A DNA stretch of 64,000 bases from Planctomycetota bacterium (GCA_016792805.1 JAEUHX010000061.1:62001-126000); one strand, 5' to 3'; counted from the first letter of the stretch, positions 26,656-36,332 are shown. Program-made: numbers and translations. The notes: generated by a model not told the origin, from the sequence alone.

Positions 26656-28449
26656 ATGATGATCTTCCGCACTCTTGTTGGGTGCCGACCCCGATTCGAT
26701 AATTTCCACATGGTCGGCCCTGCGGAATTGAGCCGCGGCAGCGCGCGCTCCCTGATTCGCTGGATCGTCGCCGTGGCGTCGATCGGGGGAATCCTGCTCG
26801 CACTTGTATGGTTGCTCGGAGAGCACCACCCGAGCGATGGCGCGCCCGCTGCCGAGCACTCCGCGTCCCCAGAGGGCACCGGCTCCGTCGAGCGTCCGGC
26901 CTCCGCGACGCCGACGGCCGATTCGAGCCCCGATCCTCCGACATCGCCGCGGCCTCCGAGTGACGGAGCGGGCCCCATCACGGACATCGTCTTCACGCGC
27001 CGCGAGCTCGTTCTCGAGGACGACTCGGCGGCGAACTTGCCGATGTGGCAGCTCGGAAGCGGGAAAACAGCATCGTTACAGCTGGAGATCCAGGATCCCA
27101 CACATCGCGTGACTCCGGGAAAATTGATCTTCACCCATGGATTGAATCGCGGATTGGAGGTCGCTATCCCGAAGGACCAGGAGATCTTGACGATCTCCGG
27201 GCTCTATCCCGGGCTCTCGATGGTTGAGATTGGGCACTCCGTTTCCGATCCTCGGTCGCGCGACTGCATTCGGAGGCTCGTCGCGCTTCGTCCCATCGGC
27301 GCGGTCTCGCGGATTATTCGCGTCGAGGATCCGGGAATTGTGATTGGGACCGTGATAAGTGCCGACGGGAAACCGATTGCCGGGGCTAAAGTGAGACTGG
27401 ATCGGCAGGTGGTGACGACCGATGCGGATGGGCGCTATCTATTCTCCAACGTGCTCGGCGGGGAGTCGGTTCTTGTGTATGTTCTCGCCCGCGGCTTCGA
27501 GTCGGTTCGCGTGCCAATGCGCTTGGTGACGGGCAGGCAGCCAGCGGAAGCACCGCCCATCACTCTTCGGAATGCAAGCCCGATTCGCGTGGAGTTTCCA
27601 CAGGTGCTCACAATAGCGGAAGCGCCAACGTTCCTGCTGATCCCCAAAAATACGAGCCAGGCGAAGCTGTTTCCCTTTGAGTCGCTTCCGGCTGTGAAAG
27701 CAGAGCTTCGGCAGAGCTCAACGCTGTTTCCCGACTGCGCGCCGGAGGATGCTTTCTGTGTGCTTGGATTCTCGGGTCACGGATATGCGGAACCCGTGCT
27801 GCGGGAGATCGCTCCGGCTGCAACGGATGTCGGCGAGCGCGTCTCACGCTTTGACTTCGAATGGAAATGGCCGATTACCGGGACGGTGATGTCCGGCGAG
27901 CGGCCGGAAGAGGGCTTCAAGGTCCGTATCGAGGTCGCCGACTACGCTAACGCCGTGCAATCGTGGCTCGGCGGCACGCTGCCGATCGAACATGTCATGC
28001 TCGAGCTTCCGCCTTTTTGTGTGCGCGAGGTTCGAACCAATGCCGCTGGCGTCTTTACGGTGGAGACTGCCGACATGCCGCGTACCGCATACTTGATCCT
28101 CGACTTGGGTGCCGACGCCGAGCACCCGGGGAAGCGCAAGCGGGTGGTGAAGGAGCTTCCCACGGTGGGATCTGCGGATCTCGGCATCTTTGATCTCCAT
28201 ACCTATCGCGATCCGCCTGCTGGAAAAGTAATGCTTCGGTTTGCCGAAAATCCTGCCCGCCGAATTCGGATTATCGTGGACGGAAACGCGCAGCCGGTGC
28301 GCTCCCTCGGCAAAGACACCATCGTGCCAACCCAGGAGCTTCGAGGCGGGATCTACAATGTTCACATCTCCGTCGACGGCGATCTAAAATCGGCAGACGA
28401 ACGAACCGTCACCGTGAAAGGAGATGAAGTCTTCCTGGATGTTCCCTGA
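26656..28449 (+). CDS. membrane-anchored carboxypeptidase-regulatory-like protein
   Basis: A 597-residue protein with one N-terminal membrane helix (~33-54; IVAVASIGGILLALVWLL), a Pro/Ser/Ala-rich linker, and beta-sandwich domains. The clearest is a carboxypeptidase-regulatory-like repeat (VIGTVISADGKPIAGAKVRL, then TTDADGRYLFSNVLGG). The design is close to the extracellular half of the ECF-fusion protein at 6103, but without the sigma part. The start may instead be the ATG at 26710; neither has a strong ribosome site. It is likely a surface or periplasmic structural protein. Confidence 0.78.
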   Translation: MMIFRTLVGCRPRFDNFHMVGPAELSRGSARSLIRWIVAVASIGGILLALVWLLGEHHPSDGAPAAEHSASPEGTGSVERPASATPTADSSPDPPTSPRPPSDGAGPITDIVFTRRELVLEDDSAANLPMWQLGSGKTASLQLEIQDPTHRVTPGKLIFTHGLNRGLEVAIPKDQEILTISGLYPGLSMVEIGHSVSDPRSRDCIRRLVALRPIGAVSRIIRVEDPGIVIGTVISADGKPIAGAKVRLDRQVVTTDADGRYLFSNVLGGESVLVYVLARGFESVRVPMRLVTGRQPAEAPPITLRNASPIRVEFPQVLTIAEAPTFLLIPKNTSQAKLFPFESLPAVKAELRQSSTLFPDCAPEDAFCVLGFSGHGYAEPVLREIAPAATDVGERVSRFDFEWKWPITGTVMSGERPEEGFKVRIEVADYANAVQSWLGGTLPIEHVMLELPPFCVREVRTNAAGVFTVETADMPRTAYLILDLGADAEHPGKRKRVVKELPTVGSADLGIFDLHTYRDPPAGKVMLRFAENPARRIRIIVDGNAQPVRSLGKDTIVPTQELRGGIYNVHISVDGDLKSADERTVTVKGDEVFLDVP

Positions 28450-28922
28450 CGCGCACCGATCCACAAAAGGAGAGGAGCGGTTTGAATCGGCAATTCCGTG
28501 CGAAGCTTGCGACCGAAGACGGATTCTGAACAGTTCGGGAGATACCCCATCATCCATGGACAGGTTCTAGCGGCGTCACAAATTGCGAGACAGGTTCGAA
28601 TGGGGCGTGGGTCGGTCTTGGCGCGGCGAGTTCCGCAGATGCGAGGCCATGGCGCGCGCGGAAATGTCAAGTTGACACGTAGGGTCGGCGCATGCGCTGA
28701 CCCATGGCGCGGGGCTTGCCCCGCGCGATGAGGAATGGGCAGCGCGATTCTTCATCCGGCGGCGCACGCGCCGCCGGATCGGAACGGGCGCGCCCGTTCC
28801 CCACGAAAACAATTGGATTCCCCACGAAAGAAATCGGACCGACGCGACCACACCCCATTCTCAAGCTTCATTCTTGCAGACTTACTCGTGAAGGGATCAC
28901 GACCGATCGAGTCTGAAGAAGC
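28450..28922. repeat. convergent intergenic region with palindromic repeat cluster
   Basis: 473 bases between convergent genes. The left part (28450-28680) has no feature I can name. 28682-28829 holds four perfect or near-perfect palindromes in a row. These are 28682-28703 (one mismatched pair), 28707-28726 (9-bp stem, arm GCGCGGGGC), 28754-28779 (12-bp stem, arm ATCCGGCGGCGC) and 28781-28800 (GGAACGGGCGCGCCCGTTCC). Then comes the direct repeat TTCCCCACGAAA at 28797-28808 and 28818-28829. The first two palindromes, with the same 4-base spacer, recur at 49999-50042, so this is a dispersed REP/BIME-like element. Confidence 0.75.
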
Positions 28923-29750
28923 TTACGAAATCGCGGCGCGCGCCTGAGCCTGAATGAAGGAATAGAAGAACACAGCATTCGGATCCCGTGCCACGCGTGC
29001 GAGTTCCGACTTCATCCCTTCCACCACGTCGGCCGACACCCTGTTCGCTTCCAGCAGCTCCTTCGAACCGCTCAGGAGCAGCTCGGTCCAATAGGCCAGG
29101 AACTCCGCGCGCTCTCCCGGCGCGCGGTTGTCCAAATGGAACGTCTTCACAAGAGTCACAATATCCCGGAACCCGACAGCCTGTAACAAATTCCCGAGCT
29201 TCGCCCCGACGAACGGATCGCCTCCGAGCTCGAGCTGGCGATCATTGAACGCCATCCAATAACGCAGTGTGTTCGGCGAATAGGGCTCCAGGAAGAAGGT
29301 CGCGTTCAGCACCTCATTCAGCACGACAGGGGAGCCGGGCAGCAGCACGCGCCTCAGCTCGCTCAGCACGAGCGGCGGATTCGGCACGTGCTCCAGGAGC
29401 CAACACACAAAAGCGGAATCGAAGCTGTCGGCCGGGAACTCGAGGCGCGTGGCGTCGCCCTTCACGAGCGTCGCGCGGCCGGCCGCCCACGGCACCGACG
29501 CGAGGAACTCCTTCGCACGCGCGATTTGTGCATCGTTGTATTCCACGCAAGTCACATGAATCTCCGGATACCGCCGCAGCAAAATCTCCGTCTGCGCGCC
29601 GACGCCGCTGCCAACTTCAATCATCTTCCGCCGCCGTCGGAAAGGCAGCCCCTCATGCACCATCGGCTCGAGGAAGCGCGCCTGTCGGTAGAGTCGATCC
29701 TGCTCCGTCGCGGAGTAGCCGTGGAGATATCCGTGGGGATTCGTGGTCAT
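28923..29750 (-). CDS. class I SAM-dependent methyltransferase
   Basis: A 275-residue methyltransferase with the Rossmann-type SAM fold. Motif I is MIEVGSGVGAQTEILLRRYP, the acidic residue ending strand 2 is in HVTCVEYNDAQ, and motif III/IV reads LEFPADSFDSAFVCWLLEHV. The C-terminal half (LGNLLQAVGFRDIVTLVKTF) forms the substrate side. The substrate is unknown. It is divergent from the PLP decarboxylase gene, which starts 66 bases away, suggesting related regulation. Confidence 0.9.
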   Translation of the reverse strand: MTTNPHGYLHGYSATEQDRLYRQARFLEPMVHEGLPFRRRRKMIEVGSGVGAQTEILLRRYPEIHVTCVEYNDAQIARAKEFLASVPWAAGRATLVKGDATRLEFPADSFDSAFVCWLLEHVPNPPLVLSELRRVLLPGSPVVLNEVLNATFFLEPYSPNTLRYWMAFNDRQLELGGDPFVGAKLGNLLQAVGFRDIVTLVKTFHLDNRAPGERAEFLAYWTELLLSGSKELLEANRVSADVVEGMKSELARVARDPNAVFFYSFIQAQARAAIS

Positions 29751-29816
29751 GGGTCGGCGGGGGATTCTCGGCGACAGCCGCTCGCGCGCGACTGCGCGGC
29801 CCCATCATCGCCCCCC

Positions 29817-31172
29817 GTGAGCGACCCCATCTCCGCCGAGCTGGCCCTCCTCGAGGAGGCGATGCGCGCGCTGGCCGCCGGCTTCGCCGACCTGCCCCCC
29901 GCTGAGCGCCCGCTCGACGCGGCGGCCGCGCGCGGCGCTCTGCTCGAGGCGGCGCACCGCATGCGCGACAACTTTCCTTATCACCATCCGCTTTACGTCG
30001 GGCAGATGCTCAAGCCGCCGCATCCGGTCGCGCGCCTCGCCTACGCCATGGCGATGATGGTGAATCCCAATAATCACGCCCTCGACGGCGGCCGCGCCAG
30101 CTCCGCGATGGAGAAGGAGGCCGTTGCACAAATCGCCTCTATGGCCGGATTCCGTGAGCACCTCGGACATTTGTGCGGTGGCGGAACGATGGCCAATTTT
30201 GAAGCGCTTTGGGTTGGACGCGAGCAAGCGCCCGGTCTGGCGGTCGCCGCATCCGCGCAAGCTCACTATACCCACGGGCGTCTTGCCGCTGTGCTCGGCG
30301 TGCCGTTTCGAAAAGTTGCAATCGACGCCGATGGGCGCATGGATCTCGCCGCTCTCGAGGAGCTTCTCGCCGCGGGCGGAATCGGCACGGTCGTCGCCAC
30401 GCTCGGCACCACCGCGGCCGGCGCCGTCGACCCGCTGCCGGAGATCCTCGCCCTCGCGCGGCGCTTCCGCTGTCGCGTCCACGTCGACGCGGCCTACGGC
30501 GGCTACTTCACGCTCGCGGCCTCGCTCGACCCGTCGGCTCGCCGCGCCTTCGACGCAGTCGCGGAGGCCGATTCCTACGTCGTCGATCCCCACAAGCACG
30601 GCCTCCAGCCCTACGGCTGTGGATGTGTGATCTTCAAAGATCCATCCGTCGGCCGCCACTATCGCCACGACTCGCCCTACACCTACTTTTCTTCGAGTGA
30701 GCTGCACCTCGGTGAGATTTCCCTCGAATGCTCCCGGCCGGGCGCGGCGGCCGTCGCCCTCTGGGCGACGCAGCGCCTGCTTCCCTTGGAACGCGGCGGC
30801 GCGCTTGCGCGCGGCCTCGACGACGGCCGCGCGGCTGCACTGGATCTGTATGAAACGCTCGTGCGCGATCAGCGTTTTGTGCCTCGCGGGCGTCCTGATC
30901 TCGACATCGTCGTGTTCGCCGTCCGGGCCCGCAGCGCGAGCGAATCCTCCGCGCGCGCCCGCGCCCTCTTCGACGCCGCGGCGCGCGAAGGCCTCCATCT
31001 CGCGCTTGCCACATTTCCGCGCGTCATGCTCGAGGCGGCGCACCCCGTTGATCGGTGGGATTCCGGCGAGCTTGTGTGTCTTCGCGCCTGCGCCATGAAG
31101 CCCGAGCACCGTGCCTGGATGCCCGAGATCGTCGTCCGTCTCGACCGCGCGGCGCGATCGTTACAGCTCTAG
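29817..31172 (+). CDS. PLP-dependent amino-acid decarboxylase
   Basis: A 451-residue group II pyridoxal-phosphate decarboxylase (glutamate/tyrosine/aromatic type). The cofactor lysine is Lys260 in SYVVDPHKHG, with the upstream Asp in RVHVDAAYGGYF. Other family marks are HPLYVGQMLKPPHP and GHLCGGGTMANFEAL. It probably makes an amine from an amino acid; which one cannot be told by eye. The GTG at 29817 was chosen because upstream in-frame sequence lacks coding character and overlaps the divergent methyltransferase gene. Confidence 0.88.
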   Translation: MSDPISAELALLEEAMRALAAGFADLPPAERPLDAAAARGALLEAAHRMRDNFPYHHPLYVGQMLKPPHPVARLAYAMAMMVNPNNHALDGGRASSAMEKEAVAQIASMAGFREHLGHLCGGGTMANFEALWVGREQAPGLAVAASAQAHYTHGRLAAVLGVPFRKVAIDADGRMDLAALEELLAAGGIGTVVATLGTTAAGAVDPLPEILALARRFRCRVHVDAAYGGYFTLAASLDPSARRAFDAVAEADSYVVDPHKHGLQPYGCGCVIFKDPSVGRHYRHDSPYTYFSSSELHLGEISLECSRPGAAAVALWATQRLLPLERGGALARGLDDGRAAALDLYETLVRDQRFVPRGRPDLDIVVFAVRARSASESSARARALFDAAAREGLHLALATFPRVMLEAAHPVDRWDSGELVCLRACAMKPEHRAWMPEIVVRLDRAARSLQL

Positions 31173-31195
31173 CCGCGCCTCAACAACCTGCGGTG

Positions 31196-31681
31196 CTACG
31201 CCCCCATCACTTCGGGCGTCGCCAGCCACACCAGCACGCCGGGGCCGTCCGAGGAGCTGAGCGGCATGTCGATGCGCGCGACGCCGCCTTTCTTGAACGG
31301 CACCGATAGCGAGAGTTCCGAAATCCAACGGCCGAGGCAATCGCCCACGCCGGGCTCGTGCCCGACCAGCACGATGCGATCCTCCTTGCGCGCGCGCACC
31401 GCCTTGAGGAGTCGCCCTGGGGAGACCGGCGGCGTCAGGTCGGCGAAGATCTCCATCTCAACGTGGAGCCCCTTCGCAAGGATCTCTGCCGTCTCGCGCG
31501 CGCGCCGCAGCGGGCTCGACAGGACGACCTCAATCTTCTCATCGAGCTTGCGCATGCGCTTCGCCACGAACTCCATCTCGTCGCGCCCTTCGGCCGTGAG
31601 CGCGCGGTCGACGTCGCTCGTGTGCCGCTCGTGGTCGTAGTCTTCCGCTTTGCCGTGGCGAACGAGATACAGGCGCTTCAC
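31196..31681 (-). CDS. sixA: SixA-like phosphohistidine phosphatase
   Basis: A 161-residue histidine phosphatase of the SixA type. The catalytic RHG motif is RHGKA (His9), followed by SSPLRRARETAEIL and the second histidine in VLVGHEPGVG (His108). SixA removes phosphate from histidine phosphotransfer proteins. The length fits the family. It is divergent from the rhamnosidase gene, whose ATG lies only 3 bases away, so the two starts must share a very compact control region. Confidence 0.88.
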   Translation of the reverse strand: MKRLYLVRHGKAEDYDHERHTSDVDRALTAEGRDEMEFVAKRMRKLDEKIEVVLSSPLRRARETAEILAKGLHVEMEIFADLTPPVSPGRLLKAVRARKEDRIVLVGHEPGVGDCLGRWISELSLSVPFKKGGVARIDMPLSSSDGPGVLVWLATPEVMGA

Positions 31682-31684
31682 GGC

Positions 31685-34102
31685 ATGAGCGTACTCGAGC
31701 CACCGCTACACTGCGCCCCCTTGGTTCGCGCCGCGCTCGCCGCCGTCATGCTTTTGGGTGCCGCCGCCTCGTGCGCGGCGCAGGGAGCGCCGCCGCGCGC
31801 GTCGAACGCGCCGGCGCCGTGGGAAGCCTGCTGGATCTGGAAGCCGGGAGCGCGACGCATGGCCGCAACAATCTCCGGCTTTGAAGCGCTGCCGGCGCCG
31901 GACGACCGCGCGACGACGCTTCATCTGCGCAAGGAGTTTCGCCTCGAGCGCGCGCCCGCGCGGGCCGCGGTACGCGTGAGCGCCGACAGCCGCTATCGGC
32001 TCTGGGTCAATGGCGCGCCGGTCGCGCGCGGGCCGGCGCCGAGCGACCCGTTTCACCAGTCCTTCGACGAGTTTGACATCGCGAAGCATCTCGTCGGGGG
32101 CGCCAACGTGATCGCCGGGGAAGTTCACTTCTACGGCGAGGCGACGGGGCTTTGGCGGCGGGCTGCGGGCGACTGGTTCGTCGGGACAGCGCCCGGATCG
32201 CCGCCCACCGCGGCGCCGGGTGCGGGCGGATTTTTGTTGGAATGCCGGATCGACGGCGGAATGGTTGTGGGCACCGACGATAGTTGGCGCTATCGAGAGG
32301 CGCAGGAGTGGGCGCGACCGACGCCGAAGATCAACCCCGCGCTTGGATTTGTGGAAATCTACGACGCGCGCCGCGAGGCGGGGCCATGGAAACTCGCGGG
32401 CTTTGACGACGCCGGTTGGGAGCGCGCGTGCGTCGTGACGAGCAGCGGGAAGTCACGCCCGCCGATCGACCCCTATCCAACGCTCGAGCCGCGCGACATC
32501 GCGCCCTTGGTCGAGCAGCCGCTGGCGCCTGTGCGTATTGTGGGAATGGGGAGAGTTCAAGAATCCGCGAGCGGAGACTTGTGGACTGCGCTACGCGAGG
32601 AAGCCGGCGCAACCGAGTGGGAGCGCAACACGCCTGCGGCGATCGAGCGGTTGCGCGTCGAGCCGACGGCAGGCCGGGCCGTCACGCTGCTCGTGGATTT
32701 CGGAGCGGTCGTCGTCGGCCATCCTTGGGTCGAGCTCGCGGAGGCGGCGCCGGGCGCGGTCGTCGACCTCGCCTGGAGCGACCACCGCTGGGAGGAAGCC
32801 GCCGCGGTCGTGCCGGGGATCGCGCCCGCGGGCGCGCGCGGTGCAGCACTCGATTTCGTGCGCGGCAAGACAGTCGCGCGATATGTTGCGAAGGCGGGCG
32901 CCCAGCGATTCGAGCTGCGCGACCGGTGCGCGCTTCGATATTTGCAGATCACGATTCGAGGCGGGGGACCGGCGCAGATCGGCTCCGTGGGGTTGTCACA
33001 TATCCGATCGGCGAGCACGCAGCGCGCCGGCTTGCCTGCGTGGACGGATTGGCGCGGGGAACTGCTGCGCCGATGTGAGAAGACCTTGGAGGCGTGCGCT
33101 GTCGATGCGCTCGTCGACGGGCCCACGCGGGAAGCGCGCCAATATTTGGGAGACGTGCGCTCGATGGCGCGCACGGCCTACGCCCTCACCGGCGACGATC
33201 GGCTCGCCGATCGGGCGCTGCGCGCGTTCTTCCGGCCGTCGCGACGCGACGGGCTTCCGGAGATCTCGGCGCCGGGCGACGGAGATCGCCTCGGCGTCAC
33301 AATTCCCGACTATGCGCTGCAGGGCATACTTACACTCTCCGAGCGCGCCGATCGTGCCGGCGGTGAAGAGCTTGTGCGGGAATTGTGGCCCGGCGTTGCG
33401 CGCGCTCTCGATTGGTTTCTTGCGCGCCGGCGCGATGACGGCCTCGTCGGCGAGGTGCCCGGCTGGGTGTTCCTCGACTGGGCGCTCGTCGATCGGACGG
33501 CGCCGAGCAGCGTGATGAATGCACTTTTCGCCTGGGCGCTCGAGCGGGGCGCGGCGCTTGGCGAGCGCGTCGGCGATCGCACGAGCGCGGCGCGTTACAA
33601 GGCTGCACGCGAGGAAGTTGCGGCGTGTTTTGAGAGCTTCTTCGAGCCGCAGCGAGGCGCCTACGCCGACGCCCTCGACGCAGCGGGGCTTCCCAATGGC
33701 CACATTTCTGTTCACGCGAATGCGCTCGCGATTCTTGCTGGGCTCGCGCCGCGGGAGCGCTGGGGCGCTCTCGTCGAGACGCTCGCTCCTCCGGCAGGGG
33801 CTCCGGCGAAGGCCTGGGATAAGTGGGCATACCACCGCTCCGAGATCCTGCCGCCTCCGGCCTTCGACGTGAAATCACAGATCTCCGGAGCATCGCCGTT
33901 CTTCCAAATGCTCGTCTGCGACGCGCTGCGAGTGGCGGGAGCCGAAGACCGCGCGCTGGAGTCGATTCGGCATCTGTATGGTCCGATGTTTCAATCGGAC
34001 GATGGGACTCTCTGGGAGCACTGGGAGTGGTCTCCCGGCACGACGCGCTGCCACGGCTGGAGCGCATGGCCCGCCGCCTTCCTGCTCGGCGGGCCACGAT
34101 AA
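31685..34102 (+). CDS. exported GH78-type alpha-L-rhamnosidase
   Basis: An 805-residue glycoside hydrolase. The N-terminus is a signal peptide (PLVRAALAAVMLLGAAAS then CAAQG, possibly a lipobox). A jelly-roll domain (RLWVNGAPVARGPAPSDPF) is followed by a second beta domain and an (alpha/alpha)6 barrel. The GH78 catalytic region is visible as DGPTREARQYLGD, with probable general acid Glu483. The C-terminal barrel helices (WDKWAYHRSEILPP, WEHWEWSPGTTRCHGWSAWP) fit the family. It would release rhamnose from plant or algal polysaccharides outside the cell. It is divergent from sixA, with 3 bases between the two starts. Confidence 0.88.
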   Translation: MSVLEPPLHCAPLVRAALAAVMLLGAAASCAAQGAPPRASNAPAPWEACWIWKPGARRMAATISGFEALPAPDDRATTLHLRKEFRLERAPARAAVRVSADSRYRLWVNGAPVARGPAPSDPFHQSFDEFDIAKHLVGGANVIAGEVHFYGEATGLWRRAAGDWFVGTAPGSPPTAAPGAGGFLLECRIDGGMVVGTDDSWRYREAQEWARPTPKINPALGFVEIYDARREAGPWKLAGFDDAGWERACVVTSSGKSRPPIDPYPTLEPRDIAPLVEQPLAPVRIVGMGRVQESASGDLWTALREEAGATEWERNTPAAIERLRVEPTAGRAVTLLVDFGAVVVGHPWVELAEAAPGAVVDLAWSDHRWEEAAAVVPGIAPAGARGAALDFVRGKTVARYVAKAGAQRFELRDRCALRYLQITIRGGGPAQIGSVGLSHIRSASTQRAGLPAWTDWRGELLRRCEKTLEACAVDALVDGPTREARQYLGDVRSMARTAYALTGDDRLADRALRAFFRPSRRDGLPEISAPGDGDRLGVTIPDYALQGILTLSERADRAGGEELVRELWPGVARALDWFLARRRDDGLVGEVPGWVFLDWALVDRTAPSSVMNALFAWALERGAALGERVGDRTSAARYKAAREEVAACFESFFEPQRGAYADALDAAGLPNGHISVHANALAILAGLAPRERWGALVETLAPPAGAPAKAWDKWAYHRSEILPPPAFDVKSQISGASPFFQMLVCDALRVAGAEDRALESIRHLYGPMFQSDDGTLWEHWEWSPGTTRCHGWSAWPAAFLLGGPR

Positions 34103-34110
34103 GTGACAAG

Positions 34111-35202
34111 CTAGCGCGCTGCTTTCTGTGGGTTCTGCTGGGATTCCACCAGCACGCGCAGGAGCTTCTCCATCTCCAAAAGCCGCGTCTCGAGGGATCG
34201 AATGGCGTCGCGGGTAGAGTCCATTTTTGCCCGAGCCTCATCGAGCTGTGCCCTGCGGTCTTCGAGTTTCGCGAGTGCGTCAGCTTGATCCACCACCACG
34301 ACTCGTCCCGTGTCCCGATCAAGTGTCACCAGACTCCGCTGAAGCTCACGGCCCCTCTCATCAGTGCGTGAGCTCGCAGCATGGAGCTCCTCGGCGAGCT
34401 TTCTCATTTCGGCAGCTGTCGCTCTCTCGAGCTCACGCTCCGCGGCGGTCGCCGCCATCTTGGAGTTCACCTCTTTCATCTGTGCTTCCGCTCGAGCCAA
34501 CCGCTTTGAATTCACGGCATTGTCTTCGATCATCGAGCGCTTTCGACTCGGGAGATCGATTTCCCTCGACTCTTCGCGACGCTCACCCAGGGTTACTGTG
34601 AACTCCTCCGGCTTGCCTCGCCGGAGGAGCCGCACTGTAAACTGATCTCCCGGCTTCTTCTTTTGAATGGCCCGTGTGATCTGTGATGGCGAAGCGGGAT
34701 CCGAATCGATTTGAGTGAGAATATCATTCGCTCTCAGCCCGGCCTTTTCCGCGGCCTGGCCCGGCACGACCATGGTCACCAAGGAGACGGACTCCGGGTC
34801 GAGGCTGAGCTGCTCGGCGAGAACGAGATCAATATTCGCAAAGCTCGCTCCCACATATCCCACTCGAGGTTCCGGACGCGAAGTCTGCAGAATGACGTTT
34901 GTGCCGGAGGCGTGAATCCTCGCTCGCTGAGCACCGGAGCGGTCTCGAACCTCGAGAGAGCCGTCTTTTTTGATCGTTACGCGATCGCTCGTGTCGACCT
35001 GGCCGTTGACGAGCACCCGGAGCCTCCCCGCGTCGTCCACGGAGATCTTCAGCTCATCGCTTCCGTCCTTGAGGAGGAGATCCTGGGAGACGATGCGGAC
35101 GCCTTGAGCCTCGGACACGACGTCGACGGGTTCCGCTTGTGCAAGGGACACTCCGCCAATACAGAGAGCTGCGAGAAGGAGCGAAGACAACGATCGAATC
35201 AC
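34111..35202 (-). CDS. exported PDZ-domain protein with coiled coil
   Basis: A 363-residue protein with a signal peptide (MIRSLSSLLLAALCIGGVSL), an N-terminal beta domain, one PDZ domain (~115-205; YVGASFANIDLVLAEQLSLD, AAEKAGLRANDILTQIDSDP) and a long charged coiled coil (~235-350). No protease triad is present. It lies 24 bases after the anti-sigma gene on the same strand and is the last gene of the ECF/anti-sigma operon. A periplasmic sensor that recognises misfolded proteins and signals through the anti-sigma protein is a reasonable guess. Confidence 0.82.
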   Translation of the reverse strand: MIRSLSSLLLAALCIGGVSLAQAEPVDVVSEAQGVRIVSQDLLLKDGSDELKISVDDAGRLRVLVNGQVDTSDRVTIKKDGSLEVRDRSGAQRARIHASGTNVILQTSRPEPRVGYVGASFANIDLVLAEQLSLDPESVSLVTMVVPGQAAEKAGLRANDILTQIDSDPASPSQITRAIQKKKPGDQFTVRLLRRGKPEEFTVTLGERREESREIDLPSRKRSMIEDNAVNSKRLARAEAQMKEVNSKMAATAAERELERATAAEMRKLAEELHAASSRTDERGRELQRSLVTLDRDTGRVVVVDQADALAKLEDRRAQLDEARAKMDSTRDAIRSLETRLLEMEKLLRVLVESQQNPQKAAR

Positions 35203-35226
35203 GGGAAGCCTCCTGAAAAAGTGAGT

Positions 35227-35784
35227 TCACAAAGAAGTGGGTAGCGAGAAGGCCGTCGGAGCCGCGGGGCGAAGCACCAGTTGGCCGGCGTCGTCGTAGC
35301 TCGCGATCTCGATGGACGGCACCACGCTGCGCTGCACCGTGCGCCGAAGGGTCGTGATCTCGACCCCGTTGCCGTCGGGAGACGGGCGCGAGCTGAGAAG
35401 CTCCGGAGCGAGCTCCGCGAGGATCTCCGGCGCCGGCTCCTTCGGCGTGGTCTGCGGCGGATAGGACGGCGGGCGATTCAACAGAAGCGCGCCCAGCAAC
35501 GCGGCGGCCGCCACCCAGCCGGTCGCGAGCACAAACCGCGGATAGCCGAGGGCGCGGCCGGGGCGTCCGGCTGCGACGGGGAGATCACAAAAAGCCGATC
35601 GCTCCGCCGCTCGCGCCACTGCGCCGCGCAGCGCGCTGTCATCGCGCAGCGTGCGCACAAATCGAACGGCCGCCTCGGGGTCGCTCGACAGGCGCGCTTC
35701 GAGGCTCGCCCACTCACCCTCTTCGGCGCAGCCGCGAAGAGCGCGATCGAAAAGAAGATCTTCGGAGTCGGATTGGGTAGTCAT
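35227..35784 (-). CDS. anti-sigma-factor-like membrane protein
   Basis: A 185-residue single-pass membrane protein. The N-terminal ~75 residues are acidic and helical (SEDLLFDRALRGCAEEGEW), as in zinc-free anti-sigma domains. A membrane helix spans 82-102 (PRFVLATGWVAAAALLGALL), and a Pro-rich periplasmic tail follows. The ATG overlaps the stop of the upstream ECF sigma gene in an ATGA, which strongly supports a sigma/anti-sigma pair. The C-terminal part should sense the envelope signal. The anti-sigma assignment rests on position and layout rather than on a recognised motif. Confidence 0.75.
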   Translation of the reverse strand: MTTQSDSEDLLFDRALRGCAEEGEWASLEARLSSDPEAAVRFVRTLRDDSALRGAVARAAERSAFCDLPVAAGRPGRALGYPRFVLATGWVAAAALLGALLLNRPPSYPPQTTPKEPAPEILAELAPELLSSRPSPDGNGVEITTLRRTVQRSVVPSIEIASYDDAGQLVLRPAAPTAFSLPTSL

Positions 35785-36320
35785 GGCTTTTGTGGGATTC
35801 GCGTCTGCTCTCTCAGCTGCCGCCGCGCGCGCGCGAGCCGAGTCTCGACGGTGGTTTCCGGAACCGAGAGAATCTGTGATATCTCGCGCTGGCTGAGCCC
35901 GCGCACGCTTTGCAACAAAAGAGGCTCGCGGAGTTCGGGCGAAAGCCGCGAGACACGCTCCAGGATGTCGTCGAGATCGCTCGCCATCGCGGCGCGCAGT
36001 GCGCCGCGGCGATCCGCCGCGTCGTCCTCGAGGGCGTCGGCCTCGCCCCGAGCGGCGCGCCTGCGCCCGGCGCTCACCGCGGAGTTCACGGCGATCGTTC
36101 GAAGCCACGCGCGCAGCATGGGAGCCTCGCGCAGATGCTTGATCTCTCGCACGAACACCACAGCGACATCTTGCAATAAATCTTCGATCTCTGCGCCGCG
36201 CGGTGCGTGCGCGAGCAACGCGGCGGCAACCCAGGCGCGGTGCTCGCGCCAAAGCTGCGCCACCGCGTCGGAATCGCCGGCCCGCGCTCGCTCGATGAGG
36301 TGCGCCGCCGGATCGGTCAT
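35781..36320 (-). CDS. ECF-type sigma factor
   Basis: A 179-residue ECF sigma factor. Region 2 shows AEIEDLLQDVAVVFVREI-like sequence and LRAWLRTIAVNSAVSAGRRR; region 4 shows LSPELREPLLLQSVRGLSQR and SQILSVPETTVETRLARARR. It lies 12 bases downstream of oxyR and is coupled by ATGA to the membrane anti-sigma gene, then the PDZ gene. The whole set may be one operon led by oxyR, linking peroxide sensing with envelope stress. Confidence 0.88.
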   Translation of the reverse strand: MTDPAAHLIERARAGDSDAVAQLWREHRAWVAAALLAHAPRGAEIEDLLQDVAVVFVREIKHLREAPMLRAWLRTIAVNSAVSAGRRRAARGEADALEDDAADRRGALRAAMASDLDDILERVSRLSPELREPLLLQSVRGLSQREISQILSVPETTVETRLARARRQLREQTRIPQKP

Positions 36321-36332
36321 CGTGAATCTGCG

